Assembly (NCBI GenBank): GCA_040221975.1
Contig: JAVJWR010000002.1
Span: forward strand, 1-64,000
DNA from: Haliea sp040221975
GTDB lineage: Bacteria; Pseudomonadota; Gammaproteobacteria; Pseudomonadales; Halieaceae
Reading direction: 5' to 3'
Length of the DNA stretch: 64,000 bases
Shown here: positions 1 through 8,494 of the stretch, piece by piece
How positions within the stretch are numbered: position 1 is the stretch's first letter
Layout of the letters: each line of letters opens with the position of its first letter
Position numbers and translations under genes: made by a program
Notes under the pieces: model-generated
What the model was told of the DNA's origin: nothing
Database searches by the model: none
What the model saw: only the letters and a program-made list of their open reading frames with translations

Positions 1-1
1 G

Positions 2-238
2 CCGGAACGTATCCGCCGTGCCCTGCGCGAGCGGGACGGGGTCTGCCAGTATCCCGGCTGCCAGGAATCCGAGTACGTGGACGCCCATCATATCCGGCAC
101 TGGGCCGAGGGCGGGGAAACACGGCTGGACAACCTGGTGACGCTGTGCCGGTTCCATCACCGTCAGTTGCACCGCGGGTGCTTTGATATTCGCCTCAACG
201 GCACCTCCGCGGAGATTCTGGCGCCAGACGCTGGTTAG
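2..238 (+). CDS. HNH endonuclease, C-terminal fragment (5' end outside window)
   Basis: The reading frame open from base 2 encodes 78 residues ending at TAG 236-238. It shows the HNH zinc/catalytic layout: a Cys pair (VCQYPGC), then DAHHIRHWAEGG, then LDNLVTLCRFHHRQLH. This is the C-terminal nuclease domain usual for the DUF222/13E12-repeat HNH proteins and related HNH nucleases. The N-terminal part lies upstream of the window, so its architecture cannot be judged. Such proteins are often present in several copies per genome; role in the cell is unknown. Confident about the domain, not about the biological function. Confidence 0.85.
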   Translation, partial: PERIRRALRERDGVCQYPGCQESEYVDAHHIRHWAEGGETRLDNLVTLCRFHHRQLHRGCFDIRLNGTSAEILAPDAG

Positions 239-403
239 GGGGAGAGGCTTCCAGCGGAAACGAGGCTCCCTTGGAATAGGTAAGGTTTTTCTGGAACCCG
301 AGCTGGAATTGATAGCCCGCCATCGCGTCCGGTATCGCGGCCGGCAAGATGACGACCGATACGATCGCAATGATTGTGATAACTGTTGGCAAAGGTCCCG
401 GCT

Positions 404-577
404 CTAGCCCTGCCTTGGGGCCTCGCCAGAGACGGCTGCAGGCTGCAGTTGCCCCTGGTCCATCCGCCAGAGCGCGCCCTCGCAGATGTCGTAGTGCGGG
501 CAGTCGCGGGTACAGCCACGGCAGGGCAAGCGTGGATGTTGGGGTGCTGCCTCTGGCGGGGAAGTGTTCTCTGGCAT
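404..577 (-). CDS. Small cysteine-rich protein, 57 aa
   Basis: An ATG at 577-575 preceded by AGGAG (about 8 nt upstream on the minus strand) opens a 57-codon frame ending in TAG. The protein starts MPENTSPPEAAPQ and carries a compact four-cysteine cluster, CRGCTRDCPHYDIC, followed by EGALWRM. The C-x2-C-x3-C-x5-C spacing suggests a metal-binding or iron-sulfur knuckle, but I do not recognise the family with certainty. It lies alone between the HNH gene and the crotonase gene, on the opposite strand to both. The good ribosome binding site and the ordered cysteine pattern favour a real gene; it could still be chance. Confidence 0.55.
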   Translation of the reverse strand: MPENTSPPEAAPQHPRLPCRGCTRDCPHYDICEGALWRMDQGQLQPAAVSGEAPRQG

Positions 578-710
578 GATCCGGTCTCCTGCTTTGCTGG
601 CAAGCCAGAGTATACGGCATTCGCCGCAATCCCGATCAGTCCCTGGCTGGACAGGTCGCCCCGGGCAGGCCAGTATTCACAGTTGTCGCCACCTGCCACA
701 AGGAGCCACC

Positions 711-1520
711 ATGTCCTCAACAACAGCACCCCCCTGGGTAATTGCCGAAATGTCAGGATCGGTACTCTGGCTCACACTGAACCGGCCCGGGCAGCGCAGT
801 CCTCTCTCCAGCCAGATGATCAATGCACTGCAGGAGTGCCTGAGTGCTGCAGCAGCGGATAGCGCGGTGCGCTGTATTGTTATCACCGGCTCCGGCCCGG
901 CTTTTTCCGCCGGTCACGACCTGCGTGAAATGACCCCGCAAGCCGGCGAATCGGACGCTGATTGCCGGGCCCGGATGCAGGCCATCCTGCAGGCCTGCTC
1001 CCGCCTCATGCTGGGGATCACCGAATCCCCGAAGGCGGTAATCGCCTGTGTCCAGGGCGTTGCCACCGCCGCAGGGTGCCAGTTGGTGGCGGCCTGCGAT
1101 CTCGCCATCGCCAGTGAAGAGGCGCGTTTCTGCCTGCCCGGGGTCAACATCGGGGCCTTCTGTACCACGCCGTTGGTAGCGGTCGGCCGCAATATTCATC
1201 GCAAACATGCCATGGAGCTGGCCTTGACGGGCGACTTGTTTGACGCCGAGGATGCAGTGCGGATGGGTTTGCTCAATCGTGTGGTACCGGCTGACAGGTT
1301 GCGGGCAGATACTGAAGCGCTGGCGCAGAAAATCGCCAGCAAGTCTGCCGAGGGCATAGCCAGGGGCAAGCAGGCGTTTTACCAGCAGCTCAACAAGCCC
1401 CTGGCGGAGGCCTACAGCACCACCTGTGAACCCATGATCGATACCATGACCACCGCGGATGCCCGCGAGGGTACCCAGGCCTTTTTCGACAAGCGCCAGC
1501 CGGTGTGGCCGCAAGGGTAG
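711..1520 (+). CDS. Crotonase-fold (enoyl-CoA hydratase/isomerase family) protein, ECHDC3-like
   Basis: A 269-residue crotonase-superfamily protein. The ATG at 711 is chosen because AAGGAG lies at 700-705. The oxyanion-hole segment FSAGHDLREM (residues 66-74) resembles the ECHDC3 subgroup. The second CoA-thioester loop is AAGCQLVAACD, with Gln124 where hydratases have the first catalytic Glu, and CLPGVNIG has Gly144 where they have the second. Classical hydration of enoyl-CoA is therefore unlikely; the protein may be an isomerase, a thioesterase-like or a non-catalytic acyl-CoA binder. No fatty-acid oxidation genes are next to it, so the substrate cannot be inferred from context. Confidence 0.85.
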   Translation: MSSTTAPPWVIAEMSGSVLWLTLNRPGQRSPLSSQMINALQECLSAAAADSAVRCIVITGSGPAFSAGHDLREMTPQAGESDADCRARMQAILQACSRLMLGITESPKAVIACVQGVATAAGCQLVAACDLAIASEEARFCLPGVNIGAFCTTPLVAVGRNIHRKHAMELALTGDLFDAEDAVRMGLLNRVVPADRLRADTEALAQKIASKSAEGIARGKQAFYQQLNKPLAEAYSTTCEPMIDTMTTADAREGTQAFFDKRQPVWPQG

Positions 1521-1566
1521 CGTCGGCGCCTCGATAGCCGAGGCCCCGGATCAGGGCCGGCTCCGG

Positions 1567-1607
1567 ATCAGGTCTGGCGCTGAATCAGGTCTGGCGCTGA
1601 ATCAGGT
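1567..1607. repeat. 17-bp tandem repeat, about 2.4 copies, over a stop codon
   Basis: The unit ATCAGGTCTGGCGCTGA occurs at 1567-1583 and 1584-1600, followed by the first 7 bases of a third copy at 1601-1607. The stop codon and last codons of the ABC ATPase gene (minus strand, ending 1585) lie inside it, so repeat slippage could change the C-terminus. Confidence 0.85.
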
Positions 1608-2562
1608 GACAGGCCGCAAGCTGGCCCGCGCCGACCTCGACCAGCTCGGGCGCCTGTTCCGCACAGCGGGGCTCGGCCACCGGGCAGCGGGGGTGGAAGC
1701 TGCAGCCGGAGGGCGGGTTGATGGGGGAGGGCACATCTCCACGCAAAACCTGCCGCTGCACCTTGCGATGCGGGTCCGGTACGGGAATGGCGGCTATCAG
1801 GCTCTGGGTATAGGGGTGGCGCGCCCGATGGTAGATGGTCTCGCTGGCGGCCGTCTCCACAATCTTGCCCAGGTACATGATCGCAACTCGATCGGACACG
1901 TGCTTTACCACCGCCAGGTCATGGGCAATGAACAGATAGGACAGCTTGAACTCACGCTGCAGGTCCACCAGCAGGTTGAGAATCTGGCTCTGGATGGAAA
2001 CATCCAGCGCCGACACCGGCTCATCGCAGATCACCAGCTTCGGGTTCAGCGCAATGGCCCGGGCAATGCCTATCCTTTGCCGCTGGCCACCGGAGAACTC
2101 AAACGGATAGCGGCTCGCCGAGCGCGCCGGCAGACCGACGGTATTCAGCAGTTCCGTCACCCGCTTCTGGCGCCAGAGCCGGTCGCCGATCTTCTGCACG
2201 ATGAAAGGTTCTTCGAGAATATCACCCACCGTATGTCTTGAATTCAGGGACTCCATCGGGTCCTGGAAGATCATCTGGATGTCCTGTCGCAGTGGGCGCA
2301 GGGTGCGTGGCGGCATGTGGGTAATATCCTGCCCATTGAAGCGAATGCTGCCGCCAGTGGGCTGGTACAGGCGGGCTATACAGCGGCCCAGGGTGGACTT
2401 GCCGCAGCCGGACTCGCCGACCAGCCCCAGGGTTTCCCCGGGTCCGATATTGAAGGAGACGCCGTCCACCGCCCGGTTGAAGGCCTTGGCGCGCAGCAGC
2501 AGGCCCTCCCGCACCGGGAAATGCATGGCCAGGTTGCTGACTTCCAGCAGCGGCGCGCTCAC
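1585..2562 (-). CDS. Peptide ABC transporter ATP-binding protein (OppF/DppF type)
   Basis: A 325-residue nucleotide-binding subunit of a peptide/nickel-family importer at the inner membrane. It shows Walker A (GESGCGKST), Q-loop (MIFQDP), signature (FSGGQRQRIGIARA), Walker B (LVICDEP) and the switch His (FIAHDLAVV). The C-terminal oligopeptide domain has the Cys-rich FHPRCPVAEPRC segment. The start chosen is GTG 2562, which overlaps the TGA of the upstream ATPase gene as GTGA, implying translational coupling. An upstream ATG at 2637 would overlap that gene by 79 bases and is less likely. It is the last gene of the importer operon, and its stop lies in a 17-bp tandem repeat. Confidence 0.93.
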   Translation of the reverse strand: MSAPLLEVSNLAMHFPVREGLLLRAKAFNRAVDGVSFNIGPGETLGLVGESGCGKSTLGRCIARLYQPTGGSIRFNGQDITHMPPRTLRPLRQDIQMIFQDPMESLNSRHTVGDILEEPFIVQKIGDRLWRQKRVTELLNTVGLPARSASRYPFEFSGGQRQRIGIARAIALNPKLVICDEPVSALDVSIQSQILNLLVDLQREFKLSYLFIAHDLAVVKHVSDRVAIMYLGKIVETAASETIYHRARHPYTQSLIAAIPVPDPHRKVQRQVLRGDVPSPINPPSGCSFHPRCPVAEPRCAEQAPELVEVGAGQLAACHLIQRQT

Positions 2563-3530
2563 AGATCCCGCCAGCGAATGCAGCTTACATCGTGGCCAGC
2601 CGCGACCTGTTCCAGCACAGGCACTACTTCCCGGCACTCGTCCATGGCATGGGGACAGCGATTCTCGAACCGGCAGCCCAGGGGCAGGTCGCGCAGTCCC
2701 GGCACCATGCCCTCAATGACGCCCAGCCGCGATTTTGGCTCCGTATCCAGGCGCGGGATGGAATTCAGCAGGCCGCGGCTGTAGGGATGGGCCGGGCGGT
2801 CGAAGATGTCAAACACCGTGCCGCGCTCGGCGACCTTGCCCGCGTACATTACCGCTACCTGGTCGCAGGTCTCCGCGATCACGCCGAGATCGTGGGTAAT
2901 CATGATGACCGCCATGCCCATCTCCGCCTGCAGGTCCTTGATCAGTTCCAGGATCTGGGCCTGGATGGTCACGTCCAGCGCGGTGGTGGGCTCATCGGCA
3001 ATCAGCAGGGCCGGCCGGCAGGCCAGGGCCATGGCAATGACTACCCGCTGGCGCATGCCCCCCGACAGCTGGTGCGGGTACTCGCCGAGGCGTACCTCGG
3101 GCGAGGGAATGCCCACCCGCTCCAGCAGTTCCGCCGCCGCCCGCAGGGCATTGGCGGGCTCGCAAATCCTGTGCAGCAGCATGCCCTCGGTCAGCTGGCG
3201 GCCGATGGTGTGCACCGGATTGAGGGCGGTCATCGGCTCCTGGAACACCATGCCGATGCGGCAGCCGCGGATCTTCTCCATCTCGGGAATGGGCAGCTGC
3301 GCCAGATCGCGGTCCTGGAAGCGAATCGCGCCGCCGGCGATGCGGCCCATGGGTTGTGGCAGCAGGCGCATGATCGACAGCGCGGTGACGCTCTTGCCGC
3401 AGCCGGATTCGCCGACAATGCCCACCGTGGCACCGGGCTCGACGCTGAAGCTGACGCCATCGACCGCCCGCACCAGGCCCTCGTCGGTGGCGAATTCGGT
3501 GACCAGGTTGTCGACTTCCAGCAGGGCCAT
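2559..3530 (-). CDS. Peptide ABC transporter ATP-binding protein (OppD/DppD type)
   Basis: The 323-residue partner ATPase of the importer. Motifs: Walker A GESGCGKSV, Q-loop MVFQEPM, signature LSGGMRQRVVIAMA, Walker B LLIADEPTTALD, switch MITHDLGV, and the C-terminal peptide-transporter domain with CRFENRCPHAMDEC. I place the start at ATG 3530 (MALLEVDNL), five bases after the solute-binding protein gene; a longer frame to 3707 lies wholly inside that gene. In E. coli YejF the two ATPase halves are fused in one chain; here they are two coupled genes, as in Dpp/Opp systems. Confidence 0.93.
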   Translation of the reverse strand: MALLEVDNLVTEFATDEGLVRAVDGVSFSVEPGATVGIVGESGCGKSVTALSIMRLLPQPMGRIAGGAIRFQDRDLAQLPIPEMEKIRGCRIGMVFQEPMTALNPVHTIGRQLTEGMLLHRICEPANALRAAAELLERVGIPSPEVRLGEYPHQLSGGMRQRVVIAMALACRPALLIADEPTTALDVTIQAQILELIKDLQAEMGMAVIMITHDLGVIAETCDQVAVMYAGKVAERGTVFDIFDRPAHPYSRGLLNSIPRLDTEPKSRLGVIEGMVPGLRDLPLGCRFENRCPHAMDECREVVPVLEQVAAGHDVSCIRWRDL

Positions 3531-3535
3531 CGGCG

Positions 3536-5512
3536 CTACTCGGCCCACTGGTCGTAGACTTCGATCACCGGCTCGAAGGTCTTGCCGCTGCGTTGGGCGG
3601 CCTGGGTTTCCTCCTTTATGGCGGTGTCGATCCAGTGCACGAACAGCTCGCCGGGGCCGTCCGAGTGTCTGTAGGAGAAGCCCTCGGGATAGCGTACCCA
3701 GCGCCACTTTCCGAGCCGGAAGAAGCCCTGGTAGAAGCCAGGCACAAAGGACGCGTGCTCGTGGTGCAACTCGATCATCTGGTGCGACAGGGCAATCATC
3801 TCATCCCTGTCGGTGGATGCCCGGTAACGCTCGATCAGCTGGTCCATCTCCAGCAGCGCAAAGGCCTCCAGATTGTTGGTCTGGGTCTTGGGCTGCCGCT
3901 CGGGGTTGACGCTACCATCATCCAGGAAAGCGCGGTCCCAGGCGTTGTCGGAGTGGTAGTGCTCCCAGAAGCGGGGGTACTCCTCCAGGAAACGACCGAA
4001 AGCGGTGAAGGATATGTCGTGCTGCTTTTCCTGCACTTTCTTCCAGCCGACGGTGCCATCGAGGATTTCCAGGCGCAGGTCCAGCCCCGCCTTGGCAGCC
4101 TCCTGGCGCAGAATGGTCAGCACATCGCGCATGGTTTCGTAGCCGGTGGACAGGGTAAAAGAAAGCTTTTGCCCGGACTCGTTGACCAGGATGCCGTCCG
4201 CACCGCGGCGGCTGAAACCTGCTCTGGCGAAGTACTCCTGCGCCCTGTCGATATTGAATTCACGGGCCTTCAGGGTCGGGTGGGAATATTCACCGAAGCC
4301 GTCGTTGGCGGTATTGAGCCGCTCATTGTCGCCGCGGAAAAACTTCTCGATCACCAGGTCCCAGTTGGTGGCGTGGGCGATGCCGACGCGGATATCCCGG
4401 TTGTCCAGCAGCGGCTGCGCGGTGTTGATCCAGAGGCCGAAAGGCGGTCGCGGCCGCTGGTTGTAAAAGGTCACCTTGTGGATATAGCCCGCCTGCACAT
4501 CCGGGTCGGAATCGGGTAGCTTCTCGTACCAGTACTCTGCCAGATTCAGGCCAAACTGGTCGATGTCGCCGCGCTTGAAGGCCTCGAACATCTTCGGGGT
4601 GTCGCGGATCACGCCGAGCTGGATGCGATCGGGGTTGAAACGGTAGCGCCAGTGCTTCTTGTCCCGGGCCCACCAGTTCTCCTGCCGGGTCAGCGCGATG
4701 GAGCGGCCCTTGCGGATGTCCTGGTCGCGGACGATATACGGTCCCGGAGTGGGTTCGAAAGCCCACTGGTAGCGCTCGCTGAAATCGTCACCCATCTCGC
4801 TGTAGAAATGGCGGGGAATGGGGCGCAACAACAGGCCGCGTTCGTCCATGTCGGGCTTGCGCTCGGCCATGGTAATGGAGATGGTGTGGTCGTCGTAGCG
4901 GCTGATATTGGTGTAGGTGGTGCTGTAGAAGTTGTTGTACCAGGGCGCCATGATGTACGGCGAGCGGTAGAACCAGAACATGAACAGGTAGTCGTCTGCC
5001 GTTATTGGTTCGCCGTCGGACCAGGTCGCCGCCGGGTCCAGCTTCGCGTAGACAGTCTGATTGTCCCAGTCCACCGCCCAGGACTCGGCCAGGCCGGGGT
5101 ACAGCTCCAGCGTTTCCGGGTGCAGGTGGGTGAGCGTCATGCCCACGTCATCCAGCAGGAACGGACGGAAGCTGCCATTGGAATCGGGGCCGACGGTACG
5201 CAGCGTGCGCGGGAAATCCTGCAGCGCCCCGTACTGGGTGCCGCCCTTTTTTGCCTCCGGTGAACCGATTTCCGCCAGGTGATCGTTGCTGGTCCAGGCC
5301 AGATCGGGCGGCAGGTCCGCGGGGGTCTTGAAGCCGAAGAAATCCGGATTGGCGGCGTAGAACGCCTCCACCTCCGCATTGACCGCGGCCGCGGTTGCCG
5401 TCGCAGCCGCCTCCGCGGCGGCATCCGCGGCGCCGTCACTGTCCGACGTCCCGCAACCTCCCAGCAGCAGGACAAGGCTGGCCAGTAACAGCGTGGACAG
5501 TGTTTTCTTCAT
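3536..5512 (-). CDS. Extracellular solute-binding protein, family 5 (YejA-like lipoprotein)
   Basis: A 658-residue periplasmic binding lipoprotein: Lys-Lys N-terminus, hydrophobic stretch and lipobox LGGC with Cys20. An Ala-rich linker (about residues 28-50) precedes the SBP_bac_5 fold. The length and segments such as YNQRPRPPFGLWIN and RLNTANDGFGEYSHP fit the YejA group, which binds peptides and, in known cases, microcin C-type compounds. It sits between the permease and ATPase genes, whereas E. coli has the order yejABEF. The ligand cannot be read from sequence; oligopeptides are the default expectation. Confidence 0.92.
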   Translation of the reverse strand: MKKTLSTLLLASLVLLLGGCGTSDSDGAADAAAEAAATATAAAVNAEVEAFYAANPDFFGFKTPADLPPDLAWTSNDHLAEIGSPEAKKGGTQYGALQDFPRTLRTVGPDSNGSFRPFLLDDVGMTLTHLHPETLELYPGLAESWAVDWDNQTVYAKLDPAATWSDGEPITADDYLFMFWFYRSPYIMAPWYNNFYSTTYTNISRYDDHTISITMAERKPDMDERGLLLRPIPRHFYSEMGDDFSERYQWAFEPTPGPYIVRDQDIRKGRSIALTRQENWWARDKKHWRYRFNPDRIQLGVIRDTPKMFEAFKRGDIDQFGLNLAEYWYEKLPDSDPDVQAGYIHKVTFYNQRPRPPFGLWINTAQPLLDNRDIRVGIAHATNWDLVIEKFFRGDNERLNTANDGFGEYSHPTLKAREFNIDRAQEYFARAGFSRRGADGILVNESGQKLSFTLSTGYETMRDVLTILRQEAAKAGLDLRLEILDGTVGWKKVQEKQHDISFTAFGRFLEEYPRFWEHYHSDNAWDRAFLDDGSVNPERQPKTQTNNLEAFALLEMDQLIERYRASTDRDEMIALSHQMIELHHEHASFVPGFYQGFFRLGKWRWVRYPEGFSYRHSDGPGELFVHWIDTAIKEETQAAQRSGKTFEPVIEVYDQWAE

Positions 5513-5537
5513 CTCGGTAACCTCGGCTAACGGTTCG

Positions 5538-6605
5538 CTAACGGTAAACGGAAAAGGTTTTGGGATCGAACGATTCGCGGATGGCCTCGCCGATGAAGGT
5601 GACCAGGGTGAGCAGGGCCACCAGGGTGCCGAAGGCGGAAATCACGATCCAGGGTGCGGTGCGGAGGTTGGCAGTGCCCTGTTTCAGCAACTCACCCAGG
5701 CTGGGCGTGGGTGCCGGCAGGCCGAAACCGAGGAAATCCAGCGCGGTGATGGCAGAAATCGCCGCGACTATGGTGAAGGGCATGAAGGTCACCAGGGTCG
5801 ACAGTACATTGGGCATGACGTGCCGGAAGATGATCCGCGAATTGGAGGCGCCGATAATCCGCGCCGAGGCAATGTAGTCGCGGGACTTCTCCTTGTAGGT
5901 CTCGGTGCGCATGTAGTAGGTCATGCCGGTCCAGGAGAACAGCACCATGACCAGCAGCAGGATGCCGATCCGCGTGGTCACGGCAACGCTGGATGGAATC
6001 ACCGAGAAGATGATGATCACCATGTACAGGAAGGGCACGTTGGACCAGATCTCGATGATCCGCTGGAACACGAGGTCAAAAAGCCCGCCGAAGTAGCCCA
6101 TGGCGCAGCCGATACTGATGCCGATGACATAGACGCAGGCGGTAAAGATCAGGGCAAAGACCAGGGCGATGCGAGTGCCGTAGAACAGGCGCGCCAGGAT
6201 ATCGCGGCTGGTGGTGTCGGTGCCCAGGTAGTGCTGCTCTGCGGCGTCGGGCGGCAGGGGCCGGAATATCCCGCCCGGGGCGTGGTTCTCATAGGGGTTG
6301 TAGGGCACCAGCGGCAGCAGCACCCAGTTGTCCCCGCCCTGCTGCCGGAAGTGGGCCTTCAGCTCGCGATAGTTGGTCTCATAGTCGTAATCCAGGCCGA
6401 AATCGGTGCCGGGACGGAAGTCGGTATAGGTCGGGAAATGGAGCTTTCCTTCGTAGCTGACGATCAGGGCCCGACTGTTGACCAGCAGCTCGCCGAAAAC
6501 CAGCAGCACACCCAGCCCCGCAAGCAGCAGGAAACTGTAGTAGCCGCGCTTGATCTTGCGGAAGCGCTGCAGCTTCTTGCGGGTCTGGGGGTTAAGGGCA
6601 AACAC
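5538..6605 (-). CDS. yejE: Peptide ABC transporter permease, YejE-like
   Basis: A 355-residue inner-membrane permease of the peptide/nickel class. One N-terminal membrane segment (about residues 22-42) is followed by a periplasmic stretch of about 100 residues, then five membrane segments with the EAA coupling loop region (YIASARIIGASNSRIIFRHV). It ends GEAIRESFDPKTFSVYR, typical of YejE. The start is GTG 6605, three bases after the YejB-like stop; 25 bases separate its stop from the lipoprotein gene. The long N-terminal periplasmic insertion separates YejE from DppC-type permeases. Confidence 0.9.
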   Translation of the reverse strand: MFALNPQTRKKLQRFRKIKRGYYSFLLLAGLGVLLVFGELLVNSRALIVSYEGKLHFPTYTDFRPGTDFGLDYDYETNYRELKAHFRQQGGDNWVLLPLVPYNPYENHAPGGIFRPLPPDAAEQHYLGTDTTSRDILARLFYGTRIALVFALIFTACVYVIGISIGCAMGYFGGLFDLVFQRIIEIWSNVPFLYMVIIIFSVIPSSVAVTTRIGILLLVMVLFSWTGMTYYMRTETYKEKSRDYIASARIIGASNSRIIFRHVMPNVLSTLVTFMPFTIVAAISAITALDFLGFGLPAPTPSLGELLKQGTANLRTAPWIVISAFGTLVALLTLVTFIGEAIRESFDPKTFSVYR

Positions 6606-6608
6606 CGT

Positions 6609-7631
6609 CTACTGGAACCTGATCCGGGGGTCGACCAGGGCGACCAGGATGTCGGAGAGAATGTTGCCGATCAGCAGCAGCAGGCTGGCGAGCAGGACTA
6701 CCCCCATGACCACCGGATAGTCGCGATCGAGAATGGCGGTGAGACCGAGCAGGCCAAAGCCGTCGATATCGAAGATGGTTTCGATCAGGAACGAGCCCGA
6801 TACCAGCAGAGTGATGTTCTGGCCAAAGGTGGTGGCAATCGGGATCAGGGAGTTCCTGACTGCGTGGCGAGTGACAGACTGGCGGAATGACACTCCCTTG
6901 GCGACCGCGGTGCGGATGTAGTCGGCTGCCAGGTTGTCCATCAGGTGGTTTTTCAGCAGCAGGGTGACCAGGGCGAAACTGCCCACCAGGTAGCAGATCA
7001 GTGGCAGTACCGAGTGGTTCAGCAGGTCCATGGCCTGCGCTCCAGGCCCCAGGTCCTGGAAGTTGTAGCTGACGAAGCCGCCCATGGGAAACCACTCCAG
7101 GCGCACGGCAAAAAACAGGATCAGCAGGGAGCCCAGGGCGTAGCCGGGAATGGCGTAGCCGATGAAAATCAGAATGGAACTGATGTTGTCGACGAAGGTG
7201 CGGTGGCGTATGGCCTTGAGAATCCCCAGTGGAATGCAGACCGCATAGGTGATTACCAGGGTCATCAGCCCGTAGTACAGGGATACCGGAAAGCGCTGCT
7301 GTATCACCTCCCACACGGGTTCGTTATAGCGATAGGAGGAGCCGAGGTCGCCGCGAACCACCTTGCCCAGCCAGTGAAAGTAGCTTTGCAGCAGCGGCTT
7401 GTCGAAGCCGTAGTATTCGCGCAGTCGGTCCAGCTGGGCCTCGGAGATGGCCATGCCCTGCCCGGCCATCTGCGAGCCGCCACCGCCGGACATGCTCATC
7501 TGCTGGGTTTCCATGATCGCCCGTTCCAGCGGTCCACCGGGCACCAGGCGGGTGATGGCGAAGACGATGATGGTGACACCGATCAGCGTTGGGGGGACGA
7601 GCAGAAGGCGTCTGAGGAAATAATCGCGCAT
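6609..7631 (-). CDS. yejB: Peptide ABC transporter permease, YejB-like
   Basis: A 340-residue inner-membrane permease, first gene of the importer operon. It begins MRDYFLRRLLLVPPTLIGV, the standard N-terminus of the DppB/YejB class, and contains the EAA-type coupling loop (YIRTAVAKGVSFRQSVTRHA) and an end DILVALVDPRIRFQ. Residues about 42-58 hold a Met/Ser/Gly-rich stretch (QQMSMSGGGGSQMAGQGM) in the first periplasmic loop, which looks like a lineage-specific insertion. Together with YejE and the two ATPases it would form the importer core. The 222 bases upstream presumably hold the operon promoter, which I could not define. Confidence 0.91.
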   Translation of the reverse strand: MRDYFLRRLLLVPPTLIGVTIIVFAITRLVPGGPLERAIMETQQMSMSGGGGSQMAGQGMAISEAQLDRLREYYGFDKPLLQSYFHWLGKVVRGDLGSSYRYNEPVWEVIQQRFPVSLYYGLMTLVITYAVCIPLGILKAIRHRTFVDNISSILIFIGYAIPGYALGSLLILFFAVRLEWFPMGGFVSYNFQDLGPGAQAMDLLNHSVLPLICYLVGSFALVTLLLKNHLMDNLAADYIRTAVAKGVSFRQSVTRHAVRNSLIPIATTFGQNITLLVSGSFLIETIFDIDGFGLLGLTAILDRDYPVVMGVVLLASLLLLIGNILSDILVALVDPRIRFQ

Positions 7632-7853
7632 GTATGCCGTCAGGACCCCTGTGGTCGTGTTCGCCGCGGTTCAATAGACCGGCTCAGCAGCGGATGGTGC
7701 CACAAAGCCCCCCCTGGGCAAAGCCGGAGCAGTGTAATCCTGATTCACCACCGGTCCCGGACTCAGGCCTGGCGCCGTTGGCAAGGGTGGGCGCCGCTGA
7801 ACGCATGGCCATGCTGACTCACTTTGAGCTCGAGCGGTTCAGCAGTCCGGTCG

Positions 7854-8489
7854 TCAGTTGCTCAGACGTTGCTGGCGGCGCCAGTCCCAGGGTGGGATCG
7901 GGTCGTGGCCGGCCCACAGGCCCCGCCGGGCGCTGCGCGCTTCTTTTTCAGCTGCCTCCAGCGGGCGCTCGTGGCGGGCGAAGTACTGATACCACCAGGC
8001 GTGGCCCTGCTGCACCAGGGCCAGGTTGATATTGCGGCTGTCAGCATAGAGGGTGCCCACCCGCCGACCGTAGTCGTCGGTCTCCACGACCACCACGCCC
8101 AGGTGCCTGCCCGCAACCATCCCCGCTAGCGCCTCGCGGGCCCTGTCGCCGTGGGGTTGGCCATGCTCCGGTGCATCAATCCCGTACAGGCGAATCCGGT
8201 GCTGCTCGTTTTTGCTGTCCAGCAGGGAGACCGTGTCGCCGTCCGCCACCCGCACAACGCGGCCGCTGATATCGAAGTCCGGCAGCGGGGTCCCCTCCCT
8301 GGCCGCCCCCGCCTGTTCCAGCTTGTCGGCCGCGTGGCGCCAGCCCGGCTCGGGGCCATCGCCGCCAGTTACGGTCGTCAGCAGCTGCCGGTGCCAGGTG
8401 ATTTCGCCACCGGAGAAGTACTGGAACAGAGTCAGCCCCAGCAGAATTACCGCGACGCGGGTCAGGTTCTTGCGCGAGCGAGCAGCCAT
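7854..8489 (-). CDS. Membrane-anchored thermonuclease-family protein (SNase domain)
   Basis: A 211-residue protein with a basic N-terminus and one hydrophobic anchor (about residues 9-22), then a staphylococcal-nuclease fold. The core motifs are VVRVADGDTVSLL, HRIRLYGIDAPE and DDYGRRVGTLY, and the arrangement of Arg/Asp/Glu residues matches active SNases, which cut DNA or RNA with calcium. It ends RRGLWAGHDPIPPWDWR, the usual C-terminal signature. The start chosen is ATG 8489; a GTG at 8498 would overlap the GNAT stop as GTGA and add three residues. Likely periplasmic, and co-transcribed with the acetyltransferase gene. Confidence 0.9.
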   Translation of the reverse strand: MAARSRKNLTRVAVILLGLTLFQYFSGGEITWHRQLLTTVTGGDGPEPGWRHAADKLEQAGAAREGTPLPDFDISGRVVRVADGDTVSLLDSKNEQHRIRLYGIDAPEHGQPHGDRAREALAGMVAGRHLGVVVVETDDYGRRVGTLYADSRNINLALVQQGHAWWYQYFARHERPLEAAEKEARSARRGLWAGHDPIPPWDWRRQQRLSN

Positions 8490-8494
8490 GCGTT

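Noticed and set aside
239..403. Hydrophobic stretch on the minus strand (VITIIAIVSVVILPAAIPDAM)
   Set aside because: It looks like a membrane segment, but I find no ribosome site and start for a frame of its own; it could be a gene remnant, unproven.
5379..6890. 503-codon open frame on the plus strand over the permease genes
   Set aside because: Gln/Gly/His-rich translation without domain structure, opposite to two certain permease genes.
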